64,000 nucleotides of DNA, taken from assembly GCA_947476295.1 (NCBI GenBank), contig CANJQC010000002.1, positions 1 through 64,000 of the forward strand, written 5' to 3'. Both the position numbers and the translations under genes were made by a program. Below are positions 35,489 to 46,054 of the stretch, in pieces. Below the pieces are notes generated by a model. That model had not been told where the DNA came from. It made no database searches and worked only from the letters and a program-made list of their open reading frames with translations. Numbering within the stretch: position 1 is the first letter of the stretch; each line of letters opens with the position of its first letter. The DNA comes from Planctomycetaceae bacterium (GTDB lineage: Bacteria > Planctomycetota > Planctomycetia > Planctomycetales > Planctomycetaceae).

Positions 35489-36052
35489 TTATTCATTCCT
35501 GCTCGCCAATACCGATTCAATCTCCCGAATGATCAATCCCGGATCGGCCATGCGACCTGCCCCGATCTGACCACAACTCAGCCAGCCTTCTTCGGGACCG
35601 ACGATGTGATAGCCATCGCTGACAAGTTGCGTCACATTCCGCTGCACCGCAGGTTTCTCCCACATGTTGCAGTTCATCGCCGGTGCGACGACCACGGGAG
35701 CAGTTGTCACCAGCACTGTGGTGCTCAACAGATCATCCGCCATGCCGTGTGCCAGGCGGGCGATCGTCTGCGCTGTCGCAGGAGCGATGACGACCAGATG
35801 GGCTCGACGCGCAAGGCCGATGTGTTCGCCCTGAAAGTGCTCGTGAGCCGTGAAGGCATGGCTGTACACCGGGCGTCCGGTCAGCGCTTCAAACGTCGTT
35901 GCACCGATGAACTGATGGGCAGATTCGGTCATTATGACGGTCACCTTCGCATCCAATTGCACAAGGCGACTGCAGAGGTCTGCGGCTTTGTAAGCAGCAA
36001 CACCCCCGGAGACGCCGAGCAGAATTTCGCGATTGCTGAGGCGATTGGACAT
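35489..36052 (-). CDS. coaC: Phosphopantothenoylcysteine decarboxylase (CoaC), flavoprotein
   Basis: 187 residues from ATG at 36052, fixed by GAGG 9 bases upstream. The HFCD flavoprotein fold is shown by [37 protein letters not shown] and the substrate-clamp APAMNCNMW (family PAMNxxMW). The conserved Cys after [10 protein letters not shown] is present. It decarboxylates 4'-phosphopantothenoylcysteine using FMN. The stand-alone form pairs with coaB just downstream. Confidence 0.9.
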   Translation of the reverse strand: MSNRLSNREILLGVSGGVAAYKAADLCSRLVQLDAKVTVIMTESAHQFIGATTFEALTGRPVYSHAFTAHEHFQGEHIGLARRAHLVVIAPATAQTIARLAHGMADDLLSTTVLVTTAPVVVAPAMNCNMWEKPAVQRNVTQLVSDGYHIVGPEEGWLSCGQIGAGRMADPGLIIREIESVLASRNE

Positions 36053-36111
36053 GGTCGAGTCCTCGTGAGCGATCCGCCGCTGCCGAGCTGCAGAAAACAC
36101 AGTAAAACACC

Positions 36112-36125
36112 GACCGCTAGCGGTC
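36112..36125. repeat. Perfect 14-bp palindrome between rpoZ and coaC
   Basis: GACCGCTAGCGGTC is an exact palindrome in the 132-base gap between rpoZ and coaC. It could fold as a small hairpin in the operon mRNA; role unknown. Confidence 0.5.
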
Positions 36126-36184
36126 TGTCGCTTACGCGAGCATGAACAAATTGAGTGCCACCGGGCGTGAGACCACCAGAATTT

Positions 36185-36472
36185 CTACAGATCGGCAAGA
36201 CCCGGACCACCATCATCCGCCAGCAGTCGATCGAGTTTGTCAACCAGCGGAGAATCGTCATCGACGGCCTTTACGTTGCCGGTCGTATCGAGGTAGATTT
36301 TGTCACCCATGATCTCAGCCACGACAATCTGCATCAGATCTTTAGTCGCCAGATCGACCAACGGTCGTGCTCCACGATTCAGCGCGACCATCCGCTTTTG
36401 AATCATGGCAGTAAGTTTGAATCGACCGCCAACTTTGCGGGCAATTTCGTCTTCACGGAATTCATCAAGCAT
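36185..36472 (-). CDS. rpoZ: DNA-directed RNA polymerase omega subunit
   Basis: 95 residues. [20 protein letters not shown] matches the omega core helix pattern (family 'sRf.Lv.iaakRArql..g'), followed by a helix [10 protein letters not shown] and a short acidic tail. Omega binds the beta-prime C-terminus and helps assemble RNA polymerase. The gene overlaps the end of gmk by 8 bases, and the order gmk-rpoZ-coaBC is the classic bacterial one, which supports the call beyond the modest sequence similarity. Confidence 0.85.
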   Translation of the reverse strand: MLDEFREDEIARKVGGRFKLTAMIQKRMVALNRGARPLVDLATKDLMQIVVAEIMGDKIYLDTTGNVKAVDDDSPLVDKLDRLLADDGGPGLADL

Positions 36473-37061
36473 TTCGAACCATCTCCTCCGCCATCAATAT
36501 CGCACAGATCTCGCTGACTGCGGATTCCAGCTGATCGTTCACAACCACATATTTGTATCTGTCGGCCAGCTGCAGTTCTCGTTCTGCTGTCGCCAATCGA
36601 CGCTGAATTACGTTTTCCGATTCCGTTCCACGAGCCCTCAGCCGGCGTTCAAATTCTGCCGCAGACGGCGTTTGCAGGAAAATCGTAACAGCATTTGGGT
36701 ACTGCTGCATAACCTTCAGGGCACCCTGGACGTCGATTTCCAGAAAAGCCCATCCATTTTGCTTCCACGCCCGCTCCAGTTCCGATCGCAACGTCCCGTA
36801 AAAATAGCCTGAGGAAAATACTTCCGCATGTTCCAGAAACTCACCATTATTCAGCTTTTCATGAAATTCCACGTCTGTCAGAAACCAGTAGTCGTCCCCA
36901 TGTACCTCTGTCGGACGTGGCGGACGAGTCGTGGCCGAGACAGCTTTGACCAGTTTGAGATCCGCGCGTGCCACGAGTTCCCGCACCAGTGTTGTTTTTC
37001 CACTGCCGCTGGGGCCAGATAAGACGACGATCCGCTCCGGTCCAGACTGAACCATTGACAC
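36465..37061 (-). CDS. gmk: Guanylate kinase
   Basis: 198 residues. P-loop GPSGSGKTT near 15-23, then [19 protein letters not shown] (GMP-binding), [16 protein letters not shown], and DVQGALKV. It makes GDP from GMP and ATP. GTG at 37061 or ATG two codons later (37055) are both possible starts. It sits 29 bases after yicC and overlaps rpoZ. Confidence 0.95.
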   Translation of the reverse strand: MSMVQSGPERIVVLSGPSGSGKTTLVRELVARADLKLVKAVSATTRPPRPTEVHGDDYWFLTDVEFHEKLNNGEFLEHAEVFSSGYFYGTLRSELERAWKQNGWAFLEIDVQGALKVMQQYPNAVTIFLQTPSAAEFERRLRARGTESENVIQRRLATAERELQLADRYKYVVVNDQLESAVSEICAILMAEEMVRNA

Positions 37062-37090
37062 CAGTCTTCCAGCTCTGTTTGCTTCGAATG

Positions 37091-37969
37091 TTATTCCACG
37101 TTTTGCAGCACTTCACGCATCCGTTCGATGGCGGCCTTCATTTCCACAACACTCAATGCGATCGTGACGTTGTTGGCCTTGGAACCTGTGGTGTTGATTT
37201 CGCGGAACATTTCCTGACCAATAAACTCGAGCTTGCGGCCCTGCGACGAATTGCCGTTCAGCATACGCCGGAATTGTTCCGTGTGACTTCTCAGCCGGGT
37301 GATCTCTTCGTTGATATCGCAGCGATCCGAAAATAGGGCGACTTCACGGATGACGTCATTTTCTGCCACTGAGATCGAAGCGTCTGAAATCAGACGACGC
37401 ACGCGTTCCAGAATCTTGTCACGGTATTCTGAGACCACCTGCGGTGCCAGAACGGCCACCTGCTTCACTTCAGTTTCGATAACTTCGCACTGACGTTCCA
37501 TATCCTGTCGCATCGATTCGCCTTCGCGCTGGCGAAAATCATCGAAGTGATCCAGTGCCTCGGTAAGGCATTTCTCCACGGCGGGCCATAGTGAATGGAC
37601 AAGGTCATCCGGCAATTCGGTCTGCGTCACAACGCCTGGCAACTGCAACAAATGTCCAAGGTTCGGACGGTCGCCATTTCCTGCAGCAATCTCTGAAAGC
37701 TGTTTCTGATAAGATTTCAGCAGATCCGAATCAATCCGATATTCACTTTGTCCTCCATGAAATCGCACGCGCAGTGAAACCTGAATCGATCCGCGTGCCA
37801 CACGGGATCGGATCAGTTTTTCTATCTCCGCTTCAAATCTGGCCACGGAGTCCGGCATTCGCACGGACAATTTCAGATAGCGATTATTGACGGATTTGAT
37901 TTCGGAACTGACATGAACGCTCTCGGAATCATAAGAGGCGTTGCCAAATCCCGTCATGCTGAGCAGCAC
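37091..37969 (-). CDS. yicC: YicC-family endoribonuclease-like protein
   Basis: 292 residues. The hallmark N-terminus SMTGFG(N) and the C-terminus [20 protein letters not shown] are both present, with [13 protein letters not shown] between. YicC proteins are reported RNases whose gene usually precedes gmk, as here. The start is GTG at 37969, which aligns with the family's 'M-x-x-SMTGF'; ATG at 37957 is inside the conserved motif. First gene of the minus-strand run yicC-gmk-rpoZ-coaC-coaB. Confidence 0.93.
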   Translation of the reverse strand: MLLSMTGFGNASYDSESVHVSSEIKSVNNRYLKLSVRMPDSVARFEAEIEKLIRSRVARGSIQVSLRVRFHGGQSEYRIDSDLLKSYQKQLSEIAAGNGDRPNLGHLLQLPGVVTQTELPDDLVHSLWPAVEKCLTEALDHFDDFRQREGESMRQDMERQCEVIETEVKQVAVLAPQVVSEYRDKILERVRRLISDASISVAENDVIREVALFSDRCDINEEITRLRSHTEQFRRMLNGNSSQGRKLEFIGQEMFREINTTGSKANNVTIALSVVEMKAAIERMREVLQNVE

Positions 37970-38165
37970 GCTTGAATTACCTTACAGAAATGTTTTGCTT
38001 GTTGGTCAGTTGGAGTTCGAAATTTCTGCACATCGGGCAGTAACTTAGGACTCCAGCGCAACACAGCAAGGGAAAGGTTTGGAAAAAGGGTCAGGAACTA
38101 ATGGTGCCGAGCACGCTTTGGGCCATTTGGCTATTGGTTTCTGATCTCTTTTCAAAGCCAGAGCA

Positions 38166-38786
38166 CTAGGGTTGTGGTTCAACTGCCGGAGTCTCTTCGG
38201 CTGGAGGCGCGGGGTCTGCCGGTGACTCTTTGGCAGGTTCAGCCGCAACGGGCGCATCTGATTTCTCTGCCGGCGCTGATTTCTCTGCTTCGGACGGTTC
38301 CGTCTTTTTTGTATCCGTTGTCTTTGCGTCCGGACTCTCGGCATCCGATTTCTTTGTGTCAGCAGCCTCTGATGACTTCGTCTCGGACGGAGCCACATCA
38401 TCAGCCGCAGCCTTCACGTCAGCTTTTGCATCCGTCGCGGCATCTGACTTCAAGCTGTCCTGCAGCGATTTTTCAGTGTCATTTTTTTTGTCAGCATCTG
38501 CACCCTGCTGGAAGCCGCCCTCGTCTTTGCCTGTTCTTGTCGCTTCGGCATCCCGCCGCATCATCATCCCAAGGCCACCGGCAAGCAAAACCCAGACAAC
38601 GGCAAGGACGATCGTGATACGCGTGAACATGTCACCCGCTCGCGTACCAAACGCGCTTTGGCCACCCATGCCGCCAAAAGCGCCGGCAAGTCCGCCGCCA
38701 CGTCCGCGTTGAATAAGGACCAGCAGGATCATGAAGAGGCTGATCGCCACTAGGACAAGACTCAAAGTTCCGATCAAGAACGACAT
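38166..38786 (-). CDS. secG: Protein translocase subunit SecG with a long acidic tail
   Basis: 206 residues, about twice the usual length. The SecG core is at residues 1-80: a first membrane helix, the [13 protein letters not shown] loop with SAFGTRAGD (family motif), then a second helix. The remaining 120 residues are a repetitive Ala/Asp/Lys/Glu/Ser/Pro tail ([33 protein letters not shown]) of low complexity. SecG binds SecYE and eases protein export. ATG at 38786 chosen because the family core starts there. Downstream of tpiA, a common pairing. Confidence 0.9.
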   Translation of the reverse strand: MSFLIGTLSLVLVAISLFMILLVLIQRGRGGGLAGAFGGMGGQSAFGTRAGDMFTRITIVLAVVWVLLAGGLGMMMRRDAEATRTGKDEGGFQQGADADKKNDTEKSLQDSLKSDAATDAKADVKAAADDVAPSETKSSEAADTKKSDAESPDAKTTDTKKTEPSEAEKSAPAEKSDAPVAAEPAKESPADPAPPAEETPAVEPQP

Positions 38787-38920
38787 CGGCCAATCCGTTT
38801 CACAGCAAAAATATTTCAGAAACACTGAATTTCAACAATCGATCGTGGTCTTAAAAAAGTTACTCACGATCAATCCGATACGGCGATGCGAGCACTCTTT
38901 GCGATCAGGCTGATCGAACA

Positions 38921-39697
38921 TCATGTTCGCGCCGACAACTTTCGAGCCGCTTCAATGATTGGAACGAATGTGCTGGACTTCAGACTGGCACCGCCGACCA
39001 AAGCTCCATCCACATTCGCCTGACCCAGCAGCGATTCGGCGTTGTCCGCCTTCACGCTTCCACCATACAGAATAAGAACATTTTCGGAAAAACCCGGAGT
39101 ATAGCGGGTGGCGAGCCAATTGCGAAGATGTTCATGGGCAGATTCCGCCTGTTCCGGAGTTGCAGTGACTCCCGTACCTATCGCCCAGACTGGTTCGTAC
39201 GCAATGACCACGTTCGCCGCATCGGCCTCGGCCACCCCCGACAGACCGCCCTGCATCTGGCGGTCGAGGACTTCTTCCGTTTGTCCCGCCTGCCGTTCGC
39301 TCAACAATTCGCCGACGCACAACACAACCTGTAGACCCCCAGAAATCGCGGCTCGCAACTTACGATTGATGATTTCATCCGATTCCCCCAGCACATGCCG
39401 ACGTTCACTGTGCCCGAGAATCACAAAGCGGCAACGACAGTCTTTGAGCATCTCTACGGCGACTTCTCCAGTAAAAGCGCCCGGAGCTTCGAAGTAGACA
39501 TCCTGAGCCCCCAGTTGAACGGCACTGCCGCTCAGTTTCTCAGCGACAGGAATCAGGTAGGGGTACGGCGGGCACACAAGAATTTCGACGCCCGCTTCAT
39601 AATTCGAACCGGCAGTTGCAAGTTCGCCTGCCAGCGCTACGGCGGACTGCCGGGTTGTGTTCATCTTCCAATTACCAGCAATCAAGAAACGACGCAT
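38921..39697 (-). CDS. tpiA: Triosephosphate isomerase
   Basis: 258 residues. Catalytic residues all present: GNWKMN (Lys), LGHSERR (His), [11 protein letters not shown] (Glu and loop 6) and YGGSVK (phosphate binding). It interconverts dihydroxyacetone phosphate and glyceraldehyde 3-phosphate. ATG at 39697. Followed 134 bases later by secG, the order found in many bacteria. Confidence 0.96.
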   Translation of the reverse strand: MRRFLIAGNWKMNTTRQSAVALAGELATAGSNYEAGVEILVCPPYPYLIPVAEKLSGSAVQLGAQDVYFEAPGAFTGEVAVEMLKDCRCRFVILGHSERRHVLGESDEIINRKLRAAISGGLQVVLCVGELLSERQAGQTEEVLDRQMQGGLSGVAEADAANVVIAYEPVWAIGTGVTATPEQAESAHEHLRNWLATRYTPGFSENVLILYGGSVKADNAESLLGQANVDGALVGGASLKSSTFVPIIEAARKLSART

Positions 39698-39828
39698 GTT
39701 GTGAAACGGCTTTCGTGGAACGGATTCAAATCAGGAAACTAAGTTTGGAGGTCGAAGGTGGTTTTGAAAATAGGATGTTGCCTAGCAAACTGCGTTGGGA
39801 ATGAGTGTCCCGCCAGCGTCTAAAGACA

Positions 39829-41121
39829 TTATTTCAATGGCTCACCGCGAGCATACGAGCCCAGAATTTCCAATCGATCGGGTGGCAGATTCTCCAATTC
39901 CTTCAGTGCCTTTTTGATCCTAGCCTCCGAGATATGTCCTTCAAAATCGAGAAAGAAGAGATACCCGATTTCTGGCTGTCGCAAGGGGAACGATTCAATC
40001 CAGGTCAGATTAATCTTATTACGACGAAATGCTTCGAGTGCATCAGACAACGATCCTGGCGTGTGAGGAATCTGCAACAAAATGGCTGTTCGATCGGAAC
40101 CGGTCGGTTCCGCAACACTATCACCGATCACAGCGAAACGTGTAATGTTGTTCTGATTGTCTTCAATACATTCTGCAACGATCCGCACATCATACTGTAC
40201 CGCTGCCTGATGGCTGGCAACTGCTGCAACGTTTGGTTTGTCCCGCGCCAACTGAGCCGCTGTAGATGTGCTGGTGACTTCAATCTGCCGCGCGTGAGGC
40301 ATATGCTTGGCAAGCCAGTCACGACACTGTGATAAAGCCTGTGGCTTGCTGTAAATCTCAGTAATCTCACTACGATCACAACGCGCCAGCAAATAGTGAT
40401 GCACATGCAGCTGCACCTCTCCGCAAATCTTGAGCGGAAGGCGAGTGAACATATCCAGCGTATCAACAATCCGTCCATCCGTGCTGTTTTCAATCGGCAC
40501 GAGACCAAAGTCCACATGGCCGCGATTCACTTCTTCAAACACCGTCGCAATGGTGCTCACAGGCACTAGGTCAGCACCTTCGCCGAATCTTTCAATCGCC
40601 GCTTGATGAGTGAAGCTATAGGCTGGCCCCAGATACGCCACTCGTATGTTCTTGATCCGTTGCCGTCCCGCACTCATTAGAGGGCGAAAAATTGTCCTGA
40701 TCTCAGCGGATGTCAGAGGGCCTTGGTTACAGCGCTCAATCATCCGCCAGACCTGCTGTTGATCTAGGTCGCTAAACACGATCTTCGAGGGCGTTTCGAC
40801 ACCCTTCATTTTTTGCAGATAAAGTGACGCTCGCTTGTTCACGAGAGCGACTAACTGCTCATCGATGTTGCCCAGCTCAACTTCCGGTGGAATTGGAATC
40901 GGTGGTGATTGCTCGAATATTTTTGCACGCTTGGCCGGAGGAATTCTCTCAGGCACTGTGGTAACGGGTTTTGCCGCTTTCTTGGTGACGGCCATTTTCG
41001 CTGCCACTTCAGTTGCTGACACAGCTGGGTGCTGTGTCGGACGTCGCTTTGCCGCGACTTCTTGGGGAGCCTTCTTCGCCATTTTTTTTACCGGTGTCTT
41101 CGCAATCGGTTTCTTTGCCAT
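39829..41121 (-). CDS. pheA: Prephenate dehydratase (P-protein-like) with Lys/Ala-rich N-terminal extension
   Basis: 430 residues from ATG at 41121. Residues 1-65 are a basic Lys/Ala/Pro tail ([18 protein letters not shown]), unlike any part of normal PheA. A chorismate mutase AroQ-like helical domain follows (about 80-150: [20 protein letters not shown]), then prephenate dehydratase (about 155-335: [25 protein letters not shown], the catalytic-type [10 protein letters not shown]) and a C-terminal ACT regulatory domain (about 345-425: [11 protein letters not shown] then NLTWIESFP), where phenylalanine feedback is expected. It converts prephenate to phenylpyruvate; mutase activity is likely but not certain. 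Confidence 0.9.
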   Translation of the reverse strand: MAKKPIAKTPVKKMAKKAPQEVAAKRRPTQHPAVSATEVAAKMAVTKKAAKPVTTVPERIPPAKRAKIFEQSPPIPIPPEVELGNIDEQLVALVNKRASLYLQKMKGVETPSKIVFSDLDQQQVWRMIERCNQGPLTSAEIRTIFRPLMSAGRQRIKNIRVAYLGPAYSFTHQAAIERFGEGADLVPVSTIATVFEEVNRGHVDFGLVPIENSTDGRIVDTLDMFTRLPLKICGEVQLHVHHYLLARCDRSEITEIYSKPQALSQCRDWLAKHMPHARQIEVTSTSTAAQLARDKPNVAAVASHQAAVQYDVRIVAECIEDNQNNITRFAVIGDSVAEPTGSDRTAILLQIPHTPGSLSDALEAFRRNKINLTWIESFPLRQPEIGYLFFLDFEGHISEARIKKALKELENLPPDRLEILGSYARGEPLK

Positions 41122-41947
41122 CAGCGTATCCCAGCCCCCCCTGCATTCTCGACGTGTCAGCGAAGGCTCAGGCATGCTGACCAGTTTCCATGCGTGACCT
41201 CGCGCGAACTATTCCGCGAAACCATACCCGTCGAACGGCACTCTTCGACCAATTGCCACTGAGTGAGGATCAGAACCTCGCAAAAAACACTGTCCGGGCT
41301 TTTACAAACGCGCAATTTCTCTGTCAAGCAGCCCACCGATTGTCTCGAAAATCTGACAGCGTTCAGCAGTCTCTTGTCCCCTTGAATCACGCATTGAGGC
41401 AGATTCAGACTACTTTCCCCTAAAAATCCCAACAGTTTGCGGAGACTTTCGCGCCGCCTTGCTCCGCATAAAGATTTTCCAGACGCGAAGCATCGGGGAA
41501 TTAACTGAATGCGGGCAAGGCTCGAATTAGGCCGCGTAGCTCCTTAAATTTTTCTTCCGCAACGCCAAAATGGCACAACACAAGATCGCCTATTAAGCCG
41601 CCACTTTGGCATCAATCGTCGAGTGACTTTAAAACGACTGATCTGCCACTCTGGCATCGCAAAATATGCTTCCATTGGTTGCCGGGAGTTAAAACTCGGT
41701 AGAAATCTGCTTTTTTTGAATTTCTCGGATCGGCATAGAACCTGCTGACAAGGTCGTCGTGCCGTCCACGTCTTGACACTTGGGATCGTATTAGTAAGGC
41801 ACTCCGACTTTTTGAGGTACACCTAGATTTATTGCTGGCTCCTTCCCCGGAAGAACGTGGCGAGCCGATTCACGTGTTAAACAGCAGAGCGTCCCATTCC
41901 GGAGCGACGATTTGCGACCGAAATAAATTGAAAGAGGAAACAACGTC
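41122..41947. other. Gene-free region upstream of dnaK
   Basis: 826 bases between divergent pheA and dnaK without a credible gene. Short similar motifs CCGCCACTTTGGCATC (41596) and GCCACTCTGGCATCGC (41646) repeat 50 bases apart. TTGACA occurs at 41773 without a good -10 partner. A poor CIRCE-like half-site is noted among the rejected items. Confidence 0.4.
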
Positions 41948-43837
41948 ATGGCAGTATCGGGCGAAAAAATCATCGGGATCGACTTGGGTACGACGAACTC
42001 TGTGGTGTCGATCATGGAGGGTGGCGAGCCGCGTGTCATCGCCAATCAGGAGGGCAGCCGAACGACTCCCAGCGTTATTGCGTTCACGACTAAGGGTGAG
42101 ACACTGGTCGGTGAGCCAGCCAAACGCCAAGCTGTCACAAATCCGCAGAACACGATCTATTCGATCAAGCGCTTCATGGGCCGCCGCCATCGCGAGGTGG
42201 AGTCTGAAGAGAAACTGGTGTCCTACAAGGTCACTGGAGGTCAGGCAGATTACGTGAAAGTAGACGTTCACGGAAAAGAATACACTCCACCAGAGATCTC
42301 AGCGCTGGTTCTGCGCAAGCTGAAGGAAGCTGCGGAAAACTATCTCGGCCATAAAGTCAACAAGGCCGTCATCACGGTGCCGGCTTACTTCAACGACGCT
42401 CAGCGCCAGGCGACGAAAGATGCCGGACAGATTGCTGGGCTGGATGTCGCGCGTATCATCAACGAGCCCACTGCCGCAGCTTTGGCGTACGGTCTCGACA
42501 AGAAGCGCGAAGAAAAGATCTGCGTCTTCGACCTTGGCGGTGGTACGTTTGACGTTTCCATCCTTGAAGTCGGTGACGAACTTGTCGAAGTGCTGAGTAC
42601 GAACGGCGATACGCATCTGGGGGGCGACGACTTTGACGAAGTGCTGATCGACTACATTGCAAAGGAATTCCAGAAAGAACAGAGCATCGACCTACGCAAG
42701 GATCCTATGGCGCTGCAGCGTCTCCGTGAAGCTTCGGAGAAAGCGAAGAAAGAATTGTCGTCGCAACAGGCGACCGACATTAATCTTCCCTTTATCACAG
42801 CCGACGCAAGTGGAGCGAAGCACTTACAACTGAGCATCTCACGCAGCAAGTTTGAGGAGCTGATTGATCCGTTGGTTGAACGCTGCCGTCAGCCGGTGTT
42901 GAATGCACTGAAGGACGCGAAGCTGAAGCCGGGAGACATTCAGGAAATCGTGCTTGTCGGTGGTTCCATTCGCGTCCCGAAAGTGCAGAAACTTGTTCGC
43001 GAAATGTTCGGCAAGGAACCGCATCAGGGTGTGAATCCCGACGAAGTCGTGTCGCTGGGTGCCGCGATTCAGGGTGGTATTATCGGCGGTGACGTCAAGG
43101 ATATCGTGCTGCTCGACGTGACTCCGCTGTCCGTCGGTATTGAAACCGAAGGAGGGATCATGACGGTGCTCGTCGAACGCAACACAACAATTCCGACGAC
43201 GAAGAATGAGACTTTTTCCACTGCAGCGGACAATCAGCCTGCCGTGAACGTTCGCGTGTTTCAGGGCGAACGAAAGATGGCATCGGACAACAGATTGCTG
43301 GACGAATTCAATCTGGACGGCATTCCGCCCGCGCCGCGTGGAGTTCCTCAGATCGAGGTCAAATTTGACATCGACGTGAACGGCATTCTGAATGTGTCGG
43401 CCAAAGACAAAGCGTCAGGCAAAGAGCACTCGGTTCAGATCAAACAGTCCAGCGGTTTGTCGCCGGAAGAAATTGATCGGATGCGGAAAGACGCGGACTC
43501 GCACGCTGAAGAGGACAAGAAGAAGCAGGAACTTGCGACCGCGAAGAACCAGGCTTCGGCGCTAGTCCATCAGACCGAGAAAACTTTGAAAGAACACGCC
43601 GACAAGCTGGATGCGTCGTCGAAGTCTGCCGTTGAAGCCTCAATGGAAAAGGTAAAGAAAACGGCAGAGGGCACTGACGCTGCTGCAATCAAGGCCGCAT
43701 GTGATGAGTTGATGCAGGCATCTCAGGCACTGGCTCAGCACATGTCCGCCGACAAAGGCAATGCCTCAGATGGCGGAGCGGCAAGTGCCAAAAGCGGTGA
43801 CGACGATGTGATCGATGCTGAGTTTGAGAAGAAGTAG
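41948..43837 (+). CDS. dnaK: Chaperone DnaK (Hsp70)
   Basis: 629 residues. The nucleotide-binding domain has [41 protein letters not shown] and [13 protein letters not shown]; the linker [14 protein letters not shown] and substrate domain follow, then a helical lid and a disordered tail ending near [12 protein letters not shown], the usual DnaK terminus. It folds proteins with DnaJ and GrpE; neither gene is in this window. The ATG at 41948 has GAAAGAGG 8-15 bases upstream. No heat-shock operator could be supported. Confidence 0.97.
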   Translation: MAVSGEKIIGIDLGTTNSVVSIMEGGEPRVIANQEGSRTTPSVIAFTTKGETLVGEPAKRQAVTNPQNTIYSIKRFMGRRHREVESEEKLVSYKVTGGQADYVKVDVHGKEYTPPEISALVLRKLKEAAENYLGHKVNKAVITVPAYFNDAQRQATKDAGQIAGLDVARIINEPTAAALAYGLDKKREEKICVFDLGGGTFDVSILEVGDELVEVLSTNGDTHLGGDDFDEVLIDYIAKEFQKEQSIDLRKDPMALQRLREASEKAKKELSSQQATDINLPFITADASGAKHLQLSISRSKFEELIDPLVERCRQPVLNALKDAKLKPGDIQEIVLVGGSIRVPKVQKLVREMFGKEPHQGVNPDEVVSLGAAIQGGIIGGDVKDIVLLDVTPLSVGIETEGGIMTVLVERNTTIPTTKNETFSTAADNQPAVNVRVFQGERKMASDNRLLDEFNLDGIPPAPRGVPQIEVKFDIDVNGILNVSAKDKASGKEHSVQIKQSSGLSPEEIDRMRKDADSHAEEDKKKQELATAKNQASALVHQTEKTLKEHADKLDASSKSAVEASMEKVKKTAEGTDAAAIKAACDELMQASQALAQHMSADKGNASDGGAASAKSGDDDVIDAEFEKK

Positions 43838-43901
43838 TCGATGACAATATTATTGATGTCAAGTGACGATAAACGTAGAATCTAAGCCTGTCTGTCTGAA
43901 A

Positions 43902-43935
43902 TGCGGGGATCTCTTCGACTGAAGAAGTCCCCGCA
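43902..43935 (+). terminator. Hairpin after dnaK, possible terminator
   Basis: TGCGGGGA (43902-43909) pairs with TCCCCGCA (43928-43935), with an inner CTTC/GAAG stem. No strong T-run follows, so intrinsic termination is uncertain. Confidence 0.4.
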
Positions 43936-43963
43936 GCATCTCTTGAAACAGAAAGCGTTCAGA

Positions 43964-44539
43964 ATGTCTTCGATCATTGAAAGACTGTCAGTCGCTGACT
44001 ACCTTCAAGCTGAGCGAGCGTCTGAATTGAAGCACGAATTTCACGAAGGTGAGGTTGCGGTCATGGTCGGCGGCAGCCTGCGTCATGCCAAGATCATTAC
44101 GAACCTGGTCAATGTGTTTTCTGATCTGTTGACCGAACAGGATGCCGACGTGCTTTCGCAGGCGCTTCGGGTTCGAGTGGATGCGGTTGATCTCTACACG
44201 TATCCAGACGTCATCATTGTCTGTGGTTCTCCGGTACTGGAGGACGATCACAATGATACGCTGATGAATCCGACCGTGATCATCGAAGTACTGTCGCCAT
44301 CGACTGAAGCTTATGACCGGGGTCAGAAGTTTGGATACTATCGGCAGATTCCGTCACTGCGGGAATATGTCCTTGTCGCTCAGCATCAGCCCGCGATCGA
44401 TCATTTCCTCCGCAACGAAAACGAGGACTGGGTCATTCGAAACGGATGCGAACGAATCGATCAGGTGCTAAAACTTCAGACGCTGGAACTCCAGATACCG
44501 CTCCGTCGGATCTACCACAAGATTGATTTTCAGCACTGA
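43964..44539 (+). CDS. Uma2-family (DUF820) putative restriction endonuclease-like protein
   Basis: 191 residues. The PD-(D/E)xK-type core is seen as YPDVIIV (Asp), then TVIIEVLSPSTEAYD (Glu) and RGQKFGYYRQIPSLREYVLV (Lys), the standard Uma2 pattern. These proteins are very abundant in planctomycetes and cyanobacteria, and their cellular role is not settled; many are single genes, as here. ATG at 43964. The convergent neighbour ends 17 bases away. Confidence 0.85.
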   Translation: MSSIIERLSVADYLQAERASELKHEFHEGEVAVMVGGSLRHAKIITNLVNVFSDLLTEQDADVLSQALRVRVDAVDLYTYPDVIIVCGSPVLEDDHNDTLMNPTVIIEVLSPSTEAYDRGQKFGYYRQIPSLREYVLVAQHQPAIDHFLRNENEDWVIRNGCERIDQVLKLQTLELQIPLRRIYHKIDFQH

Positions 44540-44555
44540 CGAGCCGTTCGCAGAG

Positions 44556-45503
44556 CTACACGTCGCAAAGCTGAATCGCCTGCTTCAACCCTGCCAGCGG
44601 ATCGCGAGTCGGGATAAATTCGTGTCCGACGAAACCCCTGTAGCCAATCTCAACCAGCTTGCGCATGATTGGTGGAAAGTTGATTTCCTGATTGTCGTCA
44701 AGTTCCCCGCGACCCGGATTGCCAGCCGTATGTATGTGTCCGATGACGTCCTTGCATTCTTCAAGACGCCGGATCACGTCGCCGTTCATCAGTTGAACGT
44801 GGTAAATGTCGAACAGTAACTTTACATGCGGCGAACCGACGCGGCGCACGATGTTGGCCACATAGTCAATGTCATCGCCCTGATAACCGGGATGTCCTTT
44901 CATCGGGTGCGATCCGTCGCGCGTGTTCAGGTGCTCCAGACACACGGTGACGCCTTTCTTCTCGGCATGGACTGCCAGTTTCTTCAGGCCCGCGACGCAG
45001 TTGTCCGCGCCTTCTGCAAGCGAGATTTCGCCGCTGGATGGATCTTCAGCATTCTTCCACTTGTAGCCCGTGAATGCAATGACATTCGGAATACCAGCTG
45101 CGGCACACTCATCGATCATTTTCGCAGTTACCGCGATCACCTGATCCTGGTAGGCTGGATTATTCAGGCCCTTCATAAACGGTGCCCCAGGCATACCATT
45201 GGAAGCAATCGCGCACGTCAGACCATGTTTCCTGATCATCGGCCATTCTTCCGGGCCACAGATTTCCACCGACTGGCATCCGAGACTTTTGGCAATTTCG
45301 CAGGTCTTATCGATATCCCATTTATCCCCGGCGACATTAAAGCACCAGAAGACGACGGAGTGCTTGATATTTCCCTTCATTGTATTTTCCTTAGCAGCAG
45401 CGAGACTGGATGGTGAAAGTGAAGCCACTGCACCGGCGGCGACTGTCGCTTGCAGCAAATCACGACGTGACAAATTTTCGCTTGACATGTGGTCATCTGG
45501 CAT
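44556..45503 (-). CDS. Tat-exported TIM-barrel isomerase-like protein (xylose isomerase-like/hydroxypyruvate isomerase-like)
   Basis: 315 residues from ATG at 45503, which has AAAGG 8-12 bases upstream. The twin-arginine signal LSRRDLLQATVAAG is followed by a cut near SSLAAA. The AP-endonuclease-2/xylose isomerase-like barrel shows FWCFNVAGDKW, VCLEHLNTRDG (metal Glu), HVKLLFDIYHVQLMNGD (metal Asp/His), GHIHTAGNPGRGELD and a late GFVGHEF (Glu): the hydroxypyruvate isomerase-like set. Such planctomycete proteins are exported and of unknown substrate; the true cytosolic Hyi reaction should not be assumed. Confidence 0.82.
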   Translation of the reverse strand: MPDDHMSSENLSRRDLLQATVAAGAVASLSPSSLAAAKENTMKGNIKHSVVFWCFNVAGDKWDIDKTCEIAKSLGCQSVEICGPEEWPMIRKHGLTCAIASNGMPGAPFMKGLNNPAYQDQVIAVTAKMIDECAAAGIPNVIAFTGYKWKNAEDPSSGEISLAEGADNCVAGLKKLAVHAEKKGVTVCLEHLNTRDGSHPMKGHPGYQGDDIDYVANIVRRVGSPHVKLLFDIYHVQLMNGDVIRRLEECKDVIGHIHTAGNPGRGELDDNQEINFPPIMRKLVEIGYRGFVGHEFIPTRDPLAGLKQAIQLCDV

Positions 45504-46054
45504 GACTGAGAACCTTTCGGCCCGGTACAACACTCCGAAACTGCGATGGTATGACCCAATCGCGGCAGACTTCGTGCGATTATTTCCGCCAAAATTGAAG
45601 TTACCCCGCAACGCTTAACATTGCAAGTTGCGGCCGAGTCTCAAATCGCAGCATTCCGCGTCCGCCAAAAGTTATCCACACCCACTGAACCGATTGCTCG
45701 CCTTCAGTTCAAACGATCAAATCAGCAAAGCAACTGGTCGAAAAAACGCTGCGACACGTTTCGGTGGCATCAGCGAAGCGACTTCGGTTGGTCAGATCGA
45801 AGCCTTAGACTGGTTACTTCGTCTTCAAGGCTGTCGCCAGTGTCTCGTGACAGCCGACTCGCCACCGAGTAAACTGTCAACCATCCCGTTATGTGGCGTT
45901 CATTGTTCTGCAAACCCGCGGAACCTGTTAAAGTGGAAAAGTTCAACGCACGATTCGATGCATCGGCATCCACGCCGCCGCATAGATTGCAATTCGTTAG
46001 CCCTCACAGGACATTTTGATCTACCCCACCAACCGCACACGCTTTGAACGCCCT
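45504..46054. other. Gene-free region between divergent genes
   Basis: 551 bases with no convincing coding frame. One exact DnaA-box-like 9-mer (TTATCCACA, 45672-45680) occurs alone. No clear promoter boxes. Confidence 0.35.

Noticed and set aside
41796..41822. CIRCE-like operator ahead of dnaK (AAGGCACTC, 9-base spacer, GAGGTACAC)
   Set aside because: The spacing is right but the halves match the CIRCE consensus at only about 6 and 4 of 9 positions and are poor inverted repeats of each other.
43964..44539. Uma2 gene as part of a restriction-modification or toxin system
   Set aside because: No methyltransferase, antitoxin or partner gene adjacent; such single Uma2 genes are common in planctomycetes.
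45672..45680. Exact DnaA-box 9-mer TTATCCACA, possible replication origin
   Set aside because: It stands alone; no cluster of boxes, no AT-rich unwinding element and no dnaA/dnaN gene nearby.
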